Shown: positions 35,095-49,256, counted from the first letter of the stretch. The stretch: DNA of 64,000 bases from Phascolomyces articulosus (GCA_025677815.1 JAIXMP010000013.1:868001-932000); one strand, 5' to 3'. Numbers and translations are program-made. The notes: generated by a model not told the origin, from the letters alone.

Positions 35095-38000
35095 TTTCTT
35101 CTCAAAGGTTATGTGATATATGTAAAAAAAAAAAAAAAAGTTGTTAAAGCGGGAAATTCAATATCATTTTCGGTTATAAAATAGGGACTTGCTTTTCCAT
35201 GTCCGTGGCTTGGAATTGATTTGCTGGGAATTGTAAAAAAAAAAGTCGTATTACAGTTTTCATGCATGAACTGAACTATCTATCTGTTGTCTGGAAAACA
35301 ATAACAATATAACTTACATAATATATACATGGATAGATCATTACCAAGATAGTTTACGTTATTTCTTATATTTGTTGTTTTAACTATAAAACTATAACTG
35401 TAAATTGGGTAGAATTATGTGATAAAAAACACGTTGAGTGAGTTAAAAAATAATATCATATGAAAGTTCATCATGCAGCTGTAGGGTGAGCTTCCTTTTT
35501 TATTAAAAATTATTACTATGATGTAAATAAAAATACACATTTATTCTTTACTTAGGGTATCTTACTTTCCTACTAGCAGTATGGATTGATTATCAAACGT
35601 TCCTAAATTGTTCATTATTAAAAGTTGAAAAGAATAACAATGAAATAAATGGGTTTGGTGGTAGAAAACGAGATTCTCACTAAAGGAAGAACAACAACGT
35701 GTGATTTGGAAGATTTGTTAATGTAAAAATATCATATAATATGTCTCCCTTAATAAATAATTTTCTACTCATTATTTTAACTTATCCAAAAAAAAAAAGG
35801 AGATAAGTAATTTGGTTATCAAAATTATATAATCAATTAAAAAACATGAATATCGTCTTTAGTAATCATACTAGTAGAGTTTTATTATCATTATTAGATA
35901 GAACAGGTTAATTCCTGGTCTTCTCCCTCCCTTCAATGATTGCCTAATGAAGAGTAAACAAAATAGAATGTAAACATGTTTTCTAGTCTTTGATGATGAT
36001 CTACGTACTACTTTATATTTTTTTCAAACCACTGATATGATAATAGAGTACTTGCAATAGATGTGGCCAGGTAATGGATTGTGTATGTAATAAAAAAAAG
36101 TAATAGGTAACACAAATTGCGTCTTTGCACGTTATTTTAATCCAATACATTATCGCACATGTATTTATTTTCTCTCGTCCCAGCCATTTATATATTTATT
36201 TTGAATCTCGGCATTCATGAATTTGATATTTTAGATTATACAACTGTAGGATAGAAAAAAAAAAAACAAAATACAGAACTTATCAAGCTCCCTAAAAAAA
36301 ACCAATGAAAATCAAAAAGAAAAACAAGGTATACTATAATGTCTGTGATCGACCAACAAGACGACGTAATAAACCACCAAAGGTTATATTTTTTTTAAAA
36401 AAAAGAAAAAAGACCTCCTACTTCTTCTTTTTAACCCCTCCTTATCAAAAAATGAAAGGGATCTTTTTTTTTTTGGCTCAATAAAACATGTAATTTTTTT
36501 CATTTACAGACATCAATCAATGTAACAACTATTAAATAAAATAATATATGAAGCACACTTCGAACTGGGTAACACAAGTAATAAATCATAAATACATGGC
36601 ATTTAATAAGTTGTATAATACATATTTCAATCTACATAAATAGTAAATAAGAAATACTCTTCTAATTCAAAATGATAAAGAGGTTTATATTATATACATT
36701 GTCTATCTTTGTTCAAGATATATTGATTATATCATAGGTATTTAGATAAGAGAGAGAAAGAGAGAGAGAGAAAAAAAAGTGGAACGATGGATGAATACTC
36801 CGAATAAAGTTCATTTATCAAGTTGTCAATTATTTCAAAGAAGTAAAAATAGTAATGCGTAAAAGATATATCTTTTTTCTCCGTTCAACCTGATTTTTTT
36901 TTCCCAAAGACTTTTAAAGCCGGAGATCGACATGAAAAGAGTGAGTGTTTTTATGATAAAAAAAGAAATAACTCATTTGAACCTGGTGAGTGTGTGGGTG
37001 GGGTTCATCCATATATATATATATATAAGGTCTGTGTTTCAAAGCAGCCTTGTGGTTTCGCAAAAAAAAAAAAAAGTGAATCTATTCCCCAAAACAAGTA
37101 GTCAACAGAAACGTAAGAAAATCAAGAAACCATTAAATAAATCCATTTTGCCTTGTTATATATAAAATAATGATGGGTATTTTCTACAAAATAAGTGAAA
37201 ATATCATAGAATGGGTCCATTTCATTTTATTTCTATTTACTCACTATACCTCATTTGATTGAATTCTACCTTTGTCATTTTCTATTGAGTAAGTAACTTC
37301 CTTTTAATCTCACCCTGCTTTTCATCTCTTTAAACTGTACTATCTCTCTATTTCAAGCTTATATTCTCTCTCTCTCTCTCTCTCACGCACGTACATTTTA
37401 TTATTATTATTTTCACAAGATAAAATAGATGCATATTATACATTTGGAATAAACTTTACCATTTATGTTTAAAAAAAGAAACACATATTCATATAACTTG
37501 TTCAAGGGTATCACAAGGGTATAAAAATGCATGTTTTTTATTTTAGACCCAATCATCGTTCCAATCATCCATAAGCAGTGTGAGAGAAACAACATAAATT
37601 ATATAGGTTGTTCTAATAGTTGCTAAAGCCAAGTTCTTTATTATTATTTTTTGTCGGGTTTTTTATTTTGATTTGTTGTCATAACGGGGCAATTAAATAA
37701 AGTGGCACGAAAAGGTAAATAGAATACACGAGGTATGATATCTCAAACAGGAATAATTTGCGGAAGCGGGGAAAATACCAAAGACACTTTTGGTTGTGTA
37801 AAGTCGTGCAACCTTTGATGAAATATTTTTGTGTAATACTATTACTTGTAACATAAGGCATGAACTCTATATATGCTGGAATATAATATATTGTCCACCT
37901 GGCATTCAAATAGAAAAAGAGGTCTAGAAAGTCATTCTTTAATGTGTAAATAATAATAACTTGTCAAATATATATCATCATTGTAAAGATTTATTTTGTC

Positions 38001-38303
38001 ATACATCCACATATCATAAACATAATAAAGCTGTGCGTCAAAAAAAAAACCTAATATAAGCGGATCTGTTAGTTATAAGCTTGGTGTGTGCGAATGATTT
38101 CGTGCCATTACGTCTAATATATTGAACATCATGTTTAGTTACCTAAAAGGAAATTAACATCTAAACCTTGTTTTAGGAGGGAAAAAACGAGTAAAGTAAC
38201 TATTATTATAATATATACATACACGCATACAGATCCACTAGAAAGAAAGGAGAAAGGGTGGGGGGGAGAGGTTGACTTTTTTTTTTTTGGTGGATCTCAA
38301 GCA
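35095..38303. other. Intergenic 3.2 kb
   Basis: No gene recognised on either strand. It contains poly-A/T tracts, purine repeats near 36750, a (TC)10 run at 37365-37384, and short open stretches of low-complexity composition. The last ~150 nt carry the promoter of the LysM gene. Confidence 0.45.
37365..37384. repeat. (TC)10 microsatellite
   Basis: Uninterrupted TC dinucleotide run in intergenic DNA. Confidence 0.85.
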
Positions 38304-38313
38304 TATATAAAAG
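38304..38313 (+). promoter_or_regulatory. TATA box (TATATAAAAG)
   Basis: Strong TATA element about 130 nt upstream of the LysM-protein ATG, with a long C/T-rich leader between (38330-38440). Both features fit a strongly expressed gene, in agreement with its codon bias. Confidence 0.55.
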
Positions 38314-38444
38314 ACCCTGTTTTGTTCGTTCAAGTTTCTAATTCACAACAACCTTTTCTCTTCAACCAACACTTTCCTCACCGAAACCCCACAGTCCATT
38401 CATTTTTTTTAAAAAAAACCCATTCCTTTCTTTACATTATCACA

Positions 38445-39249
38445 ATGAAGTTCACTCTCATCTCTGCTGCTACTCTTGCCATTGCTGGCCTCGTCTCCGC
38501 TGGTGTCGTTCCTTGCCAAACCACTGCTAGTAAGTTTTCATATTCATTATTCTCTTACTATTATCTTATATTGCCACCACACCTCCAATTGTTTCATCAA
38601 CGAGTTAAAAAAAATCAACAAAAACATCAACAATACATAATAATCATTATGGATATATATTAACAATATCATCACTTTTTTAACTTCATTTATATTAGAG
38701 GTTGACAAGTCCCTTTCCTGCGCCGAAACTGCCGCTCAAAACGGTCTCTCTGTTGATGCTTTCATCCACGTCAACAAGTTCCAAACCGAAAGTGCCTGTG
38801 ACATTGCCCTTCAATTAGTCGACTCCGTCTGCGTTGACCAAAAGCACTCCCACACCAAGCGCTGCCTTGCTGAAAAGAAGGCCGCTGAAAAGAAGGCTGC
38901 TGAAGAAAAGGCTGCTGCCGAAAAGAAGGCTGCCGAAGAAAAGGCTGCTCAAGAAGAAAAAGATTCTCAAGAAAAGGAACAACCCGCTGCTCCCTCTGGC
39001 AAGGGTCCTTCCCCCAACGCCATCCCCGCTTCCCAAGCTGGTTCCTTGAGAATCGTCAACAAGGCTGATGAAAACTGTACCTGGTACTATGTCATCACCG
39101 CTGCTGATAGCGGTTGTGCCGATGTTGCCTCCAAGAACGGTATCACCGCCAACGACCTCTACAACCTTAACCGTAACCTCCACCGTGAAGGTGTCCACGA
39201 ATGTGACAACCTTGATGATGGCAAGGCCTACTGTGTCTCCACTAACTAA
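38445..39249 (+). CDS. Secreted double-LysM protein with charged helical linker
   Basis: Exons 38445-38529 and 38699-39249 encode 211 residues. Signal peptide: MKFTLISAATLAIAGLVSAG. Two LysM-like modules follow, which in fungi bind chitin or chitooligosaccharides at the wall or outside the cell: residues ~29-75 (LSCAETAAQNGLSVDAF, then the ACD...VCV cysteines) and ~145-210 (WYYVITAADSGCADVAS, GITANDLYNLN, CDNLDDGKAYCV). Between them is a ~35-residue Ala/Glu/Lys repeat (units such as AEKKAAEEKAA), predicted to be one rigid helix, then a Pro/Ser stretch. Codon use is strikingly different from the neighbours: GCC, CTC, AAC, AAG and TCC dominate in an AT-rich genome, a mark of very high expression. 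It could be a structural wall protein or a chitin-masking secreted LysM protein; sequence alone cannot decide. No GPI signal is present. Confidence 0.8.
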
Positions 39250-40602
39250 GCATTCTTAGTTTCATAAAAAATGACATTATCTCATGTATTTTAACATTAT
39301 AATTCGTTTGATCCTCTCCCCTCTTCCTCCCTTTCTTTCGAATAAAATGTACTACATAATAAGCAAATAATAACATTTTTTCTTTTGAAAATTCTTGCAT
39401 ACCCCCCAATTAAATTATATTAAACATATAATGAAATATATATACAAAAAAAAAAAATAACATAATAATGAAAATATTTGAAGTGTTTTGGATGTGAAAG
39501 TGTGATTAAGTTGTTTTCAAATTCTTGTTTAAAATGATAGTACTCGTTTATTTTTGTTAAAGAGTCTTGAATACTGTATATCAAATGCATAATGACTTGC
39601 AAAAAAAAAAATCCAAATACATGGTATTATATGTGAAATATATATACTGCAATAGAAATATAGATTCTTAGAACCTTGTAATACGTCTTTTTACTTGTTT
39701 CAAAAAAAAAGTTACACTATGAGATATTCATCAGAAGACCAATCCAAAGTGGCATAGACTGACTTTTTTTTCTTATAAATATAAATTTAATAAATTATAA
39801 TCAGGCGTCAAAAATAAACTTATCATCCTATCAAACGAACAACTTTGTGTGTGGAAAAACGGAGTTAAGCAACATCCTGTGGATCGGGATCGCGTTGCAC
39901 AACTTAAATCAAGTTCAAATTCAAAGTTGAATTATATATATACTTATATTAATGATGACGATTTAATGATGGGACCGTCGATCCAAAATACTTTATATAC
40001 ATATATAGGTTGATCCCTTCACTTTTTTTTATTACATCATCATTTTTGATAAGGGGGGAAGGGATATATAAAGGGTTTAGATGATCCATAATAGTAAGTA
40101 TCATTACTACTTGACAATTATTTCGCGCCAAAAAGGAGATATAGAATATTTTTTAGGGATCAAGAAAGTTTACTAATTATATTGCATGAGCAATGATCCT
40201 CACCCTGTTTCCTATTTTAATTTTGGAGAAATTTAAAAAGATCTAGGTAAATAATATATGCATCTTTATGATTCCCAATTTAAATAAATGTTGATTAATT
40301 GTATCATTATATATAATTAGTAGAAGAATGTTGATTGATATATTGTATTAGAAGAGGATCTATTTCATATTATATATGCATAAATTAGGTAAAATTCTGA
40401 CAATAACGTGTGCTAATAAAGTCATGGTGTTTTATGTGTATAATAGATTGTTGTTGAAATGAAAATCAAGTCATCAACAACAATATATGAGCATCTTCAA
40501 AAGCTTCTTATGGGTTCCAAAAAGCAATAGATAACTATCTCACTCATATCATCGTCATATTGACAATGACTGATTTTGACCCTAACAATGGCAAGCTAGA
40601 CT
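39250..40602. other. Intergenic, LysM gene 3' region
   Basis: 3' UTR, then AT-rich DNA. Around 39860-39905 the sequence GGAGTTAAGCAACATCC resembles the internal promoter core of 5S rRNA (AGTTAAGCAACATC), but the flanks do not extend the match, so I do not call a 5S gene. Confidence 0.35.
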
Positions 40603-40605
40603 ATT

Positions 40606-40649
<44 letters not shown>

Positions 40650-40661
40650 TGGAAGGATCAT
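40603..40661 (+). rRNA. Isolated 3'-terminal fragment of 18S rRNA gene
   Basis: These 59 nt match the conserved end of eukaryotic small-subunit rRNA (TTTAGAGGAAGTAAAAGTCG, AACAAGGTTTCCGTAGGTGA, ACCTG, GGAAGGATCAT) with about one substitution (ACCTGT for ACCTGC). The match begins abruptly at ATTTAGAG: the sequence before it is not 18S, and no 5.8S sequence follows in the next kilobase. It is therefore not a functional rDNA unit. It is probably a relic of an rDNA insertion, or a segment carried by or targeted by a mobile element. Confidence 0.8.
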
Positions 40662-41149
40662 CATCAATTGATACACAGTAGAATACTTTTATGCCAAACC
40701 ATAATACTAACAAAAAAAAAAAGACTTACACGAAGCAACAAGTTTGGGTTTATTAAAAGTCTACGTATAGGAGCAAGTCTTTGTGACAAATAGCGGAGCT
40801 TCATGAATAAGAATCAACCAGTGTATCTGAACAGCTAAAGGATGATTCCAAGGTGTGCCATCAGTAGTAAAAGTTCATTTCTTTTTCTTCTCTATATTAG
40901 CAAAGATATTATGTAGATCGTTTTATTAAACAATTGTGTACAATCACATTTTATTAGTCGTCTAATAATGCTAGTCCTAGGAACAATGGTATAGCTTTCT
41001 TTCCGCTTTTAAATAAGATTATGGTTATGAATTGACACGAAGGAAGCCGGTCTTACGTTTTTCAGAATTTGTACTGATGAGCAATTTCATATATAGCGGA
41101 GAAAAAACATGGAATCGTCGCGTCCATTAAATAAGAAAAAACATGTCAT

Positions 41150-42800
41150 TGGTTGACTACGGAAGATTATACCAGCTTGAGGTGAGTAAAAAACGCCTGA
41201 TGTTTAAAGATATCTTCAATTGTGAAATTGGTCATGCGAGTACCTTTTTAAAATCAGTAAGCTCATCATTAAAGGAGGAATAAGGGATGGAAAGTGTTCA
41301 AGTTGGAAACCTATCTATGTATTGGTGTTTATTAGAAGCAAGAAGACACCAGATGATTGGAAGCTACATAAAAAAATCTATATGCCATTGGATAATGCAC
41401 GTAAAAATCCAATCAATTTCGTTTCTGAAATGTTATAATAAAAAGTTGATTGCTTTCATATTTCAATTTTGTTTGTATAAATGTATTTGTATTTTTTAGT
41501 ATATATATTTGAGCTATATATGACTAATTGTTATAAGGAACACTTATAACTAGTATTCAATTTTCTTAGTGCTCGACCGGCTATAAAGTCTGGTCTTCTA
41601 TGCCATTGTTGAGAACAATAATACCCGTGATCTTACTTTCTATCTCGGAGAGGAGTTATTTATTTCATTGACAACTGAATTGCAAAATAGTAACCAATTC
41701 CGTGATATCGATCAGATATCGTTGTTCTTTGATGTGTGAATAAAAATGGAGGTATGGAACTCGTTTTGTTGGAAACTTAAATGAATATCATCGAGCCACA
41801 GAAACCGAACCAAAATTCGGTTCCCACAAAGGGATGTATGGTACAGTCGCCATGCTGAGAACAATTGCCAATCCCTATCAGTATGCTTTGTTTGGCGTAT
41901 TCACAAAATTAAAGCTATTTTTCCTACATGCGCAAAATTAGCTTTTTGGTTTTTTATGTTTTGTAATCTATACTACGGCTATATACCTGCTATTAAAAAA
42001 ATAAAGCTAATGAGACTTTATTATTTTTATTCCACCAGCCGAACACATTGGGTTTTGGAGCATCAGTTGCACTGCGCTTAAGGTATTTGTCATTATGAAG
42101 GAGGACAGATATAAAGTATTTATATCGTTTGCATCTACTTATTGATCATACTATTAGTACATTGTATGGTTTGGTCTAAAATACATTATAAATGGTTTAT
42201 ATATGTTTTAGTTCCAGTTAGAATGATTTGGATTCTAGAGTAGCACAGCATCTTAATGATAACATGATATTATGGGATCTTTAACAGAAATGAAATTAAT
42301 GGCGTATTTTCAAGTTGATACCCCTTGGTAATCAATCAAAAGCATAGTTTCGAAATGTTCTTACTTAAGATATCTAACATTGGAAGCATCATGCTATAGT
42401 CAACAAGGTGCCTCTACCCTAACAAATACGGAATGTGAAAGTATCCATCATATTGCTACTACAATGGAATGACTAAAAAGTATTTTATTTATTGGTTGCC
42501 ACCTATAAGCAGTTGTTATATACTATTTACTAAATAGATAAAAGGTGAATGAATCGGATTGTTGTATTACGTAAATTTATATACGTAATAAATTCAATTT
42601 GTGCGCTTTAATTAATACTATTGTTATTTTGGAGGCTGTGCCTGTTCAAACGTTGAAATGATAAGTGTATCATGTTTAGAACTAGAAAGGATATGGAAGC
42701 ATTAGGAACTATTCTTGCCCGAGGAGGAAAGAACATGGGGAAGACTATTATTGGGAATATTCATTTGATGATAAACTCTGCTATACCATGGATTTGAAAC
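41150..42800 (+). pseudogene. Decayed protein-coding region (unidentified)
   Basis: Several protein-like stretches on the plus strand lie in different frames and are broken by stops: around 41290-41430 (DDWKLHKKIYMPLDNARKNP), 41780-41930 (EYHRATETEPKFGSHKGMYG, then VAMLRTIANPYQYALFG), 42040-42120 (EHIGFWSISCTALKVF), 42380-42470 (LEASCYSQQGASTLTNTECE) and 42675-42795 (RKDMEALGTILARGGKN). The composition is that of real protein and unlike intronic DNA, but no start, consistent splice pattern or known domain was found. A dead copy of a multicopy fungal family or transposon is the simplest reading. It begins within 0.5 kb of the 18S fragment. Confidence 0.4.
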
Positions 42801-43573
42801 TGATTCATCGGATATACTATTATTGAGGCTAAGTAATATTTATGTGATAGAGAAATCAAAGAAATAAACTTTTTTTATTACCCTATAATTATGATACAAT
42901 ACAACCTTATAATCCCGTCAAACGATACTTCTTCAAGTCCAAATCAAGAAGTAAATATCGTGGATATATAGAACTTTATTCCACTGCCAAGATAAACCAA
43001 CATAAAGTATCTATTTAAGTCTCAAGGTTAATCTATTATGTGTTTCTATATAAATATGTAATTTTCAAACTGATATCTTTAAAACTCTCCATCATGTTGT
43101 AATTGTTTAATCAGTAATAACATCTGAAAGATATTTATGGAATACATCTTGTGCTAAATTTATACATAGCGTGGTACCAAAACAATTAAATCATAGGGCG
43201 ATCTTTAAATAGGGTGCCACGTATCTCGATCGATCCTATTACTGCGCAACAATATGTGTAACTATTTCAAAAAATAAAACTCTATTGGATACACAAAAAA
43301 ATGCGTCTAATAAAGAAGGGAAATGTAAGGAAGAGAGAATGCCAACAAAAAAAAATATAGTTGCAAATAATAAATAGAACGAAAAATATATATATAAAAA
43401 TGCTTTAGCAAATTTGTATATGTAAATAAAGAGGTGTTTATAAGCGAATACAAAACAAAGTTGTTTTATGGGTAAGCGAAAAAAGAACAAGAAGATATAT
43501 ATATGTTAAATCATGAGGAGGAGGAGTAATGAGAAAATTGAAGTATATATGGGTTTTTTTTTAATCATGGGCT
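42801..43573. other. Intergenic upstream of the galE 3' end
   Basis: AT-rich with no coding signal; the final ~100 nt are the galE 3' UTR. The minus-strand frame at 43239-43490 is Phe/Tyr-rich low-complexity sequence and not credible. Confidence 0.45.
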
Positions 43574-44972
<1,399 letters not shown>

Positions 44973-45705
44973 TGTGTTTATATGAGTATAAGTATTAAAG
45001 ATGAAGAAAAGAGAAAAAGAATTTGAATTTGACGGTGAGCACTTTATATAAGCGGGCCCTTTTTCTTTTATTTCTAAAAGGTTTTGATTCATGCTCCGCA
45101 AAAAAATACTGGGTTATTTTTTTCTGTTTTAAGGGCTTTGTTTGGACAACTTTTGACATTCTTTTTACATAATAGTTGGCTGCCGCGGATCCCAACCCCC
45201 GCGAAGATTATGTAAGAGTTAGGTTTGATGATAAAATCCTCGTATACGTTCCTTTTTTTTCTTGTGATCATCATAGATAGTCCTACTTTTGATTATGAAA
45301 GCATGCTGAGATAGAATACACTATTCCAGACATGGAAACCTCTTGGCGATATACACAAGAAATATCCCAGGGACAATAAACAAACAACCCCAACCTTTCT
45401 GGGCTTATTATCAAATTGATACAATAATGAAGCCAAATAGATAAAATAATAAATAATAGTAATACGTATAACAATAAAACAACACTTATTGTAATATGTT
45501 TTATGAGTAATTTATTCGCTGGTCTTCTATACACATCATCTTTCCGTGGTCTCTTTTTTATCCGTCTGTCATTCAAATACTCGGAAGTAAGTCAAGATAG
45601 ATAGATATATGATATCGATACATTTATAGGATCATGGTCCGTAAATAGTTTTTTTTATAAACTTTATTTTATGTGTTTATATGAAGATGCTATAAATAAA
45701 AAGTA
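44973..45705. other. Intergenic between galE promoter and pol gamma 3' end
   Basis: 733 nt. The galE side holds its promoter, including CCGCGGATCCC at 45183-45193; the other side is the polymerase 3' UTR. No gene seen. Confidence 0.5.
45183..45190. promoter_or_regulatory. CCGCGGAT motif in galE promoter
   Basis: Same octamer as at 8435-8442 and 8963-8970 (and inverted at 8406-8413), here about 210 nt upstream of the galE start and followed by CCCCCGCG. A palindromic CCG-CGG site suits a Zn2Cys6 regulator. Sharing between the galE and 9264-gene promoters suggests common control, which is an inference. Confidence 0.4.
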
Positions 45706-48700
45706 TTAACGACGGATGGGGGAATGCAATATTTTTACAGATGATGAAGATGAAGATAATACTGGGGATGATGATGATGATGATGATGGTTTGTATTCAC
45801 GTCTTTCTCCTCTTGCTCCTGATGAAATAACATGTATTGAAGTGGTAGGAAAATGATGACTGGTATTGTTGTTGTTGTCGCTATTACTGAAGGGGTGATA
45901 AAATTCATATTGAGAAAGGGATGATGATGATGATGATGATGACATTGATAACGGCTGTGATTTAATAAGTTCTTCTGTTTGTTGACTCATTGGTATTGTC
46001 GAGACTAATGCTGTCTTGTAATCTTTATGCATTTGCGCTTTTAAGAATTCTAAACTACAAGGCTTACGATCTTGTTCTAAACTTTTAACTGCACGTTTAA
46101 TCATCTTATCATCCAACGTTTGACCAGCTGTTTCTTGAGCATCACCAAGTAAACAAATATCGTTTCGGGACTTTTGTGTCACAGCTTCTAGGTCCCGTAA
46201 GGTATCTTCTATCGTACAGCTGACACCTTCTTTAATTCTTTCTTCATGAGAAGGAGTTGTACATGGCATATTGGGTTCTTTACGGAGAACATGATCTATA
46301 TCAACGGCAGAAAAGAATGCAACGGACTATAGAAAGAATAATCCATTTCTATCAGTGAAAAAGCTAAAAAAAAAAAGAGAGATCCACGTATTTTTTTTTT
46401 TACTAACCTGAGGTAAACTTTCAACACCTAATCTCCAACTAAATAAAGCTCGAGTCCAAAGATTGGCTACTTGAAGGGCAAGAGCGGTACGATGTGTATC
46501 TTCATTAGTAGATAAATAACGAACTTCATCATGCACAGACAACATAAATCTTGCATTGATTTGGTATCGGTCAATCAAATGAGCCATGGAAGTAATCAAC
46601 ATATGAAGATAGTCTACACCCGAACTCTGCACCACCCAATTGATACGTGATGTCAAAAATTGAGTACCCGTATATTGTGGTTTCAATGCATCTGTAATAG
46701 CACATCCCAATACGGGCGTTCGAGGTTCTTTGGATAAAGCAATGTTTTCTAATGCATTAAACATATAACTTTCGCTACCACCATGCCAAAAAGGTCGCTC
46801 AAATCGATTTTTGGAGGAATGTTCTTTTTCACCCTTGGTACTTGCATAAAGCGCTAATGCACGTTTTTTGGCTTCTTCTGGATCCATACCTTGATTGTAT
46901 TGTAGCAATAAACTAGTAGCATACTTGACACCAGCACCATAGATACGAGCATAATTAAATATTTTGGCTTTGTCACGATTTAAACCCAAAATAGTAGCTG
47001 TCTTAGAATGTAAATCGGTTCCTTCAGCTTTGGACCCTTGCAATGTCATCCAACCCAAAGCAGAGGCACCATGGAAACCAAATTGAGCATCACCAATTAC
47101 ACTAGAAATCCAAAGTTCTTCCGAATCTACATCTGCACCAACAATCTTGTATCCGTCAGGGACTTCGACCATGGATTTTAATTCGGATCCAATACGGTTG
47201 GCTTTGGCATTGCTTGCGGTTAACCATGTTTTTTCTACAGCACGTCGAGTTACTGTGCCCATGGTCACCATTTGAGGAAGGATCATACCATATTTAGCCA
47301 TATCACCATCATCGCTCTTTTGTCGTTTAGGAAGATGCATGTCTACATCTGACTGATCATCCCATACCACAAACTGACCCAAAATACGTTCTCTTGCACT
47401 AATCCAATAAGCTGATTTGGCATTGAGTTCAAGGGCTTGTTTAGCTGCCTCATATTCGGATGTCATGGTTTTGTCTTCATACGCACCAATGTATCCCTTG
47501 GCCAATGGATTACCGCAATTGGCTTCTGCACCATCTTTATGAGGTACCTTTATATACCGATATGTATCATCTTCCAATATTCCCTTGGGGGTATTTTCGT
47601 TGACTTGATCATGTTCCACCTTGTAACACCAGCCATGTTTTGATAAATAATGCAATGGGTAACCATGCCATTTTAATCGGAGGAGAACAGGAGCAATCCG
47701 AGATCGAATCGATATTTTTAATTTTTCTGTTTTGGAATCATAGGCATCCTTGTACCATTTAGGCTGACCTTTCAACTTGCGTTGGCGTGGGTTCACATAC
47801 CAGTCCAGCTGGGATAACCATGGATCCTTTTGCCATACTTCTGGTTCATTGACCAACGCACGGGCCTTTTCTGCAAGTTCACGTAAATTGACATCCACCA
47901 AATCGCTCAATTCTTCATGTTTTCTTGATGATCGTTCCAAGTATTGTTCCCATTTTTCCGTCACTGTTAAAAAGGAACTACCCATATGAAGCATACCCGC
48001 AAAAGAGATAGGGTGAGGACAATTGTCGCGAAATTTGGGAAACACCACCTTATAGATACGATGGGTCATTTCCACATCCATAGCACAGTATTGCATTGAT
48101 TCTTGAAAATTATCTCGAATATCTTGTAAAGTGCCAGTTTCGAAATACGACCGTACGGATTTATCAAGTTCAGTACCACAATGAAATTTGGCAACATCTT
48201 TGAGACTGTTGAGTGAGCTTACATCAAAAAACATGATGTCTTGAAGTCCTGCTTTGCTGCTGTTGCTGGTATTGGTTTCGTTGTCAGCCGCCAGGGGTGC
48301 TACTGCATCATCGACAATTTTATCTTGCTGATTTTTTCGTTTGATCCAAGCAGGTCGTTGTTGTGAACAGAGTCCTGAGACAGCGATATGTAAACTCATG
48401 GTATCCAAATAACCAATCCCAGACGAGGTTCTACTGTATTCGTCAGCTATCCGTGCTCTATCATAACCGATATTATGTCCCACGACAATTTTTCCATTCT
48501 TTTCTCCTTCTCCCCCAAGTGGTATAAGATGATTTGGGTTATCACTTTCCCCCGATAAATAAGGCGATGTCCAAGAATACCATGCTTTATCGGAAGCTGC
48601 CACAGCCATGACTGGATATTGACTGGTGTTCACAAGCACTTCCACATCAAATACAAGTAAATCTTCTAAAGGATGACCCACAGAGACTGTTGTCGTGTTG

Positions 48701-49256
48701 TTATTCTCTTTATCATAACGTGTCCATCCTGATTGTTGGCTCCATTGTGCTGGCATGGTGGGGAGATCGATTTTAGTAAATTGCTCTGCATTTTCCAGAT
48801 ACTTCCCACTTTGTTCATATCCAATCCGCATAAAATGTTCTTCAATATTACGGCCATAGATGGTAGGGAGTTTTAACCCAATAGGATCTTGGGTATCACT
48901 TTTCTTGCCCCATATATCTTGTAGTTTCAAGTGTTCTTTCGCGACGGTTTTTCGCGCCCTTAATTCTCTTGGGCCATTACTAGATCCTTTACCAAATACT
49001 TGTTCATGGAGTTTAGGGGATAAAAGCTGAACGTTGGCGGCATTGATTCGTACTAGATAAATTGCATTCGTTAATAAAACACGTTCGTTATTAATTTTTA
49101 AAGGTCATTGTGTTTATCTTTACCATCGCTCTTTTCGACTTTTTCAGCTGATTGGGAAAGTGTTCGAGTGGTATAATAGAATCGACCATTAATAGATCGT
49201 GGTGTTAAAATAATGCGTCGAAATATCCTGGTTTCGCAAGTTATTCTTGTGGACAT
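45706..49256 (-). CDS. MIP1: Mitochondrial DNA polymerase gamma catalytic subunit
   Basis: Family-A polymerase that replicates mitochondrial DNA. Exons (complement): 49124-49256, 46408-49052, 45706-46326; 1132 residues (yeast Mip1: 1254). A basic presequence (MSTRITCETRIFRRIILTPR) precedes VRINAANVQLLSPKLHEQVF, the usual pol gamma start. The proofreading exonuclease has VFDVEV (Asp180, Glu182), VVGHNIGYDRARI and YCAMDVEMTHRIY. The polymerase domain has VGADVDSEELWISSVIGDA (motif A), KIFNYARIYGAG (motif B) and LSVHDEVRYL (motif C; His885, Asp886). After the last conserved block (SVAFFSAVDIDHVLRKE, CTTPSH) comes a ~170-residue tail, increasingly Ser/Asn-rich (poly-Ser tracts), comparable to the fungal C-terminal extension. 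All catalytic acids are kept. Upstream (plus strand from 49257) is a short region with no credible divergent gene. Confidence 0.96.

Noticed and set aside
38815..39198. 127-codon minus-strand frame opposite the LysM gene
   Set aside because: Antisense shadow produced by the strong GCC/AAG codon bias of the real gene.
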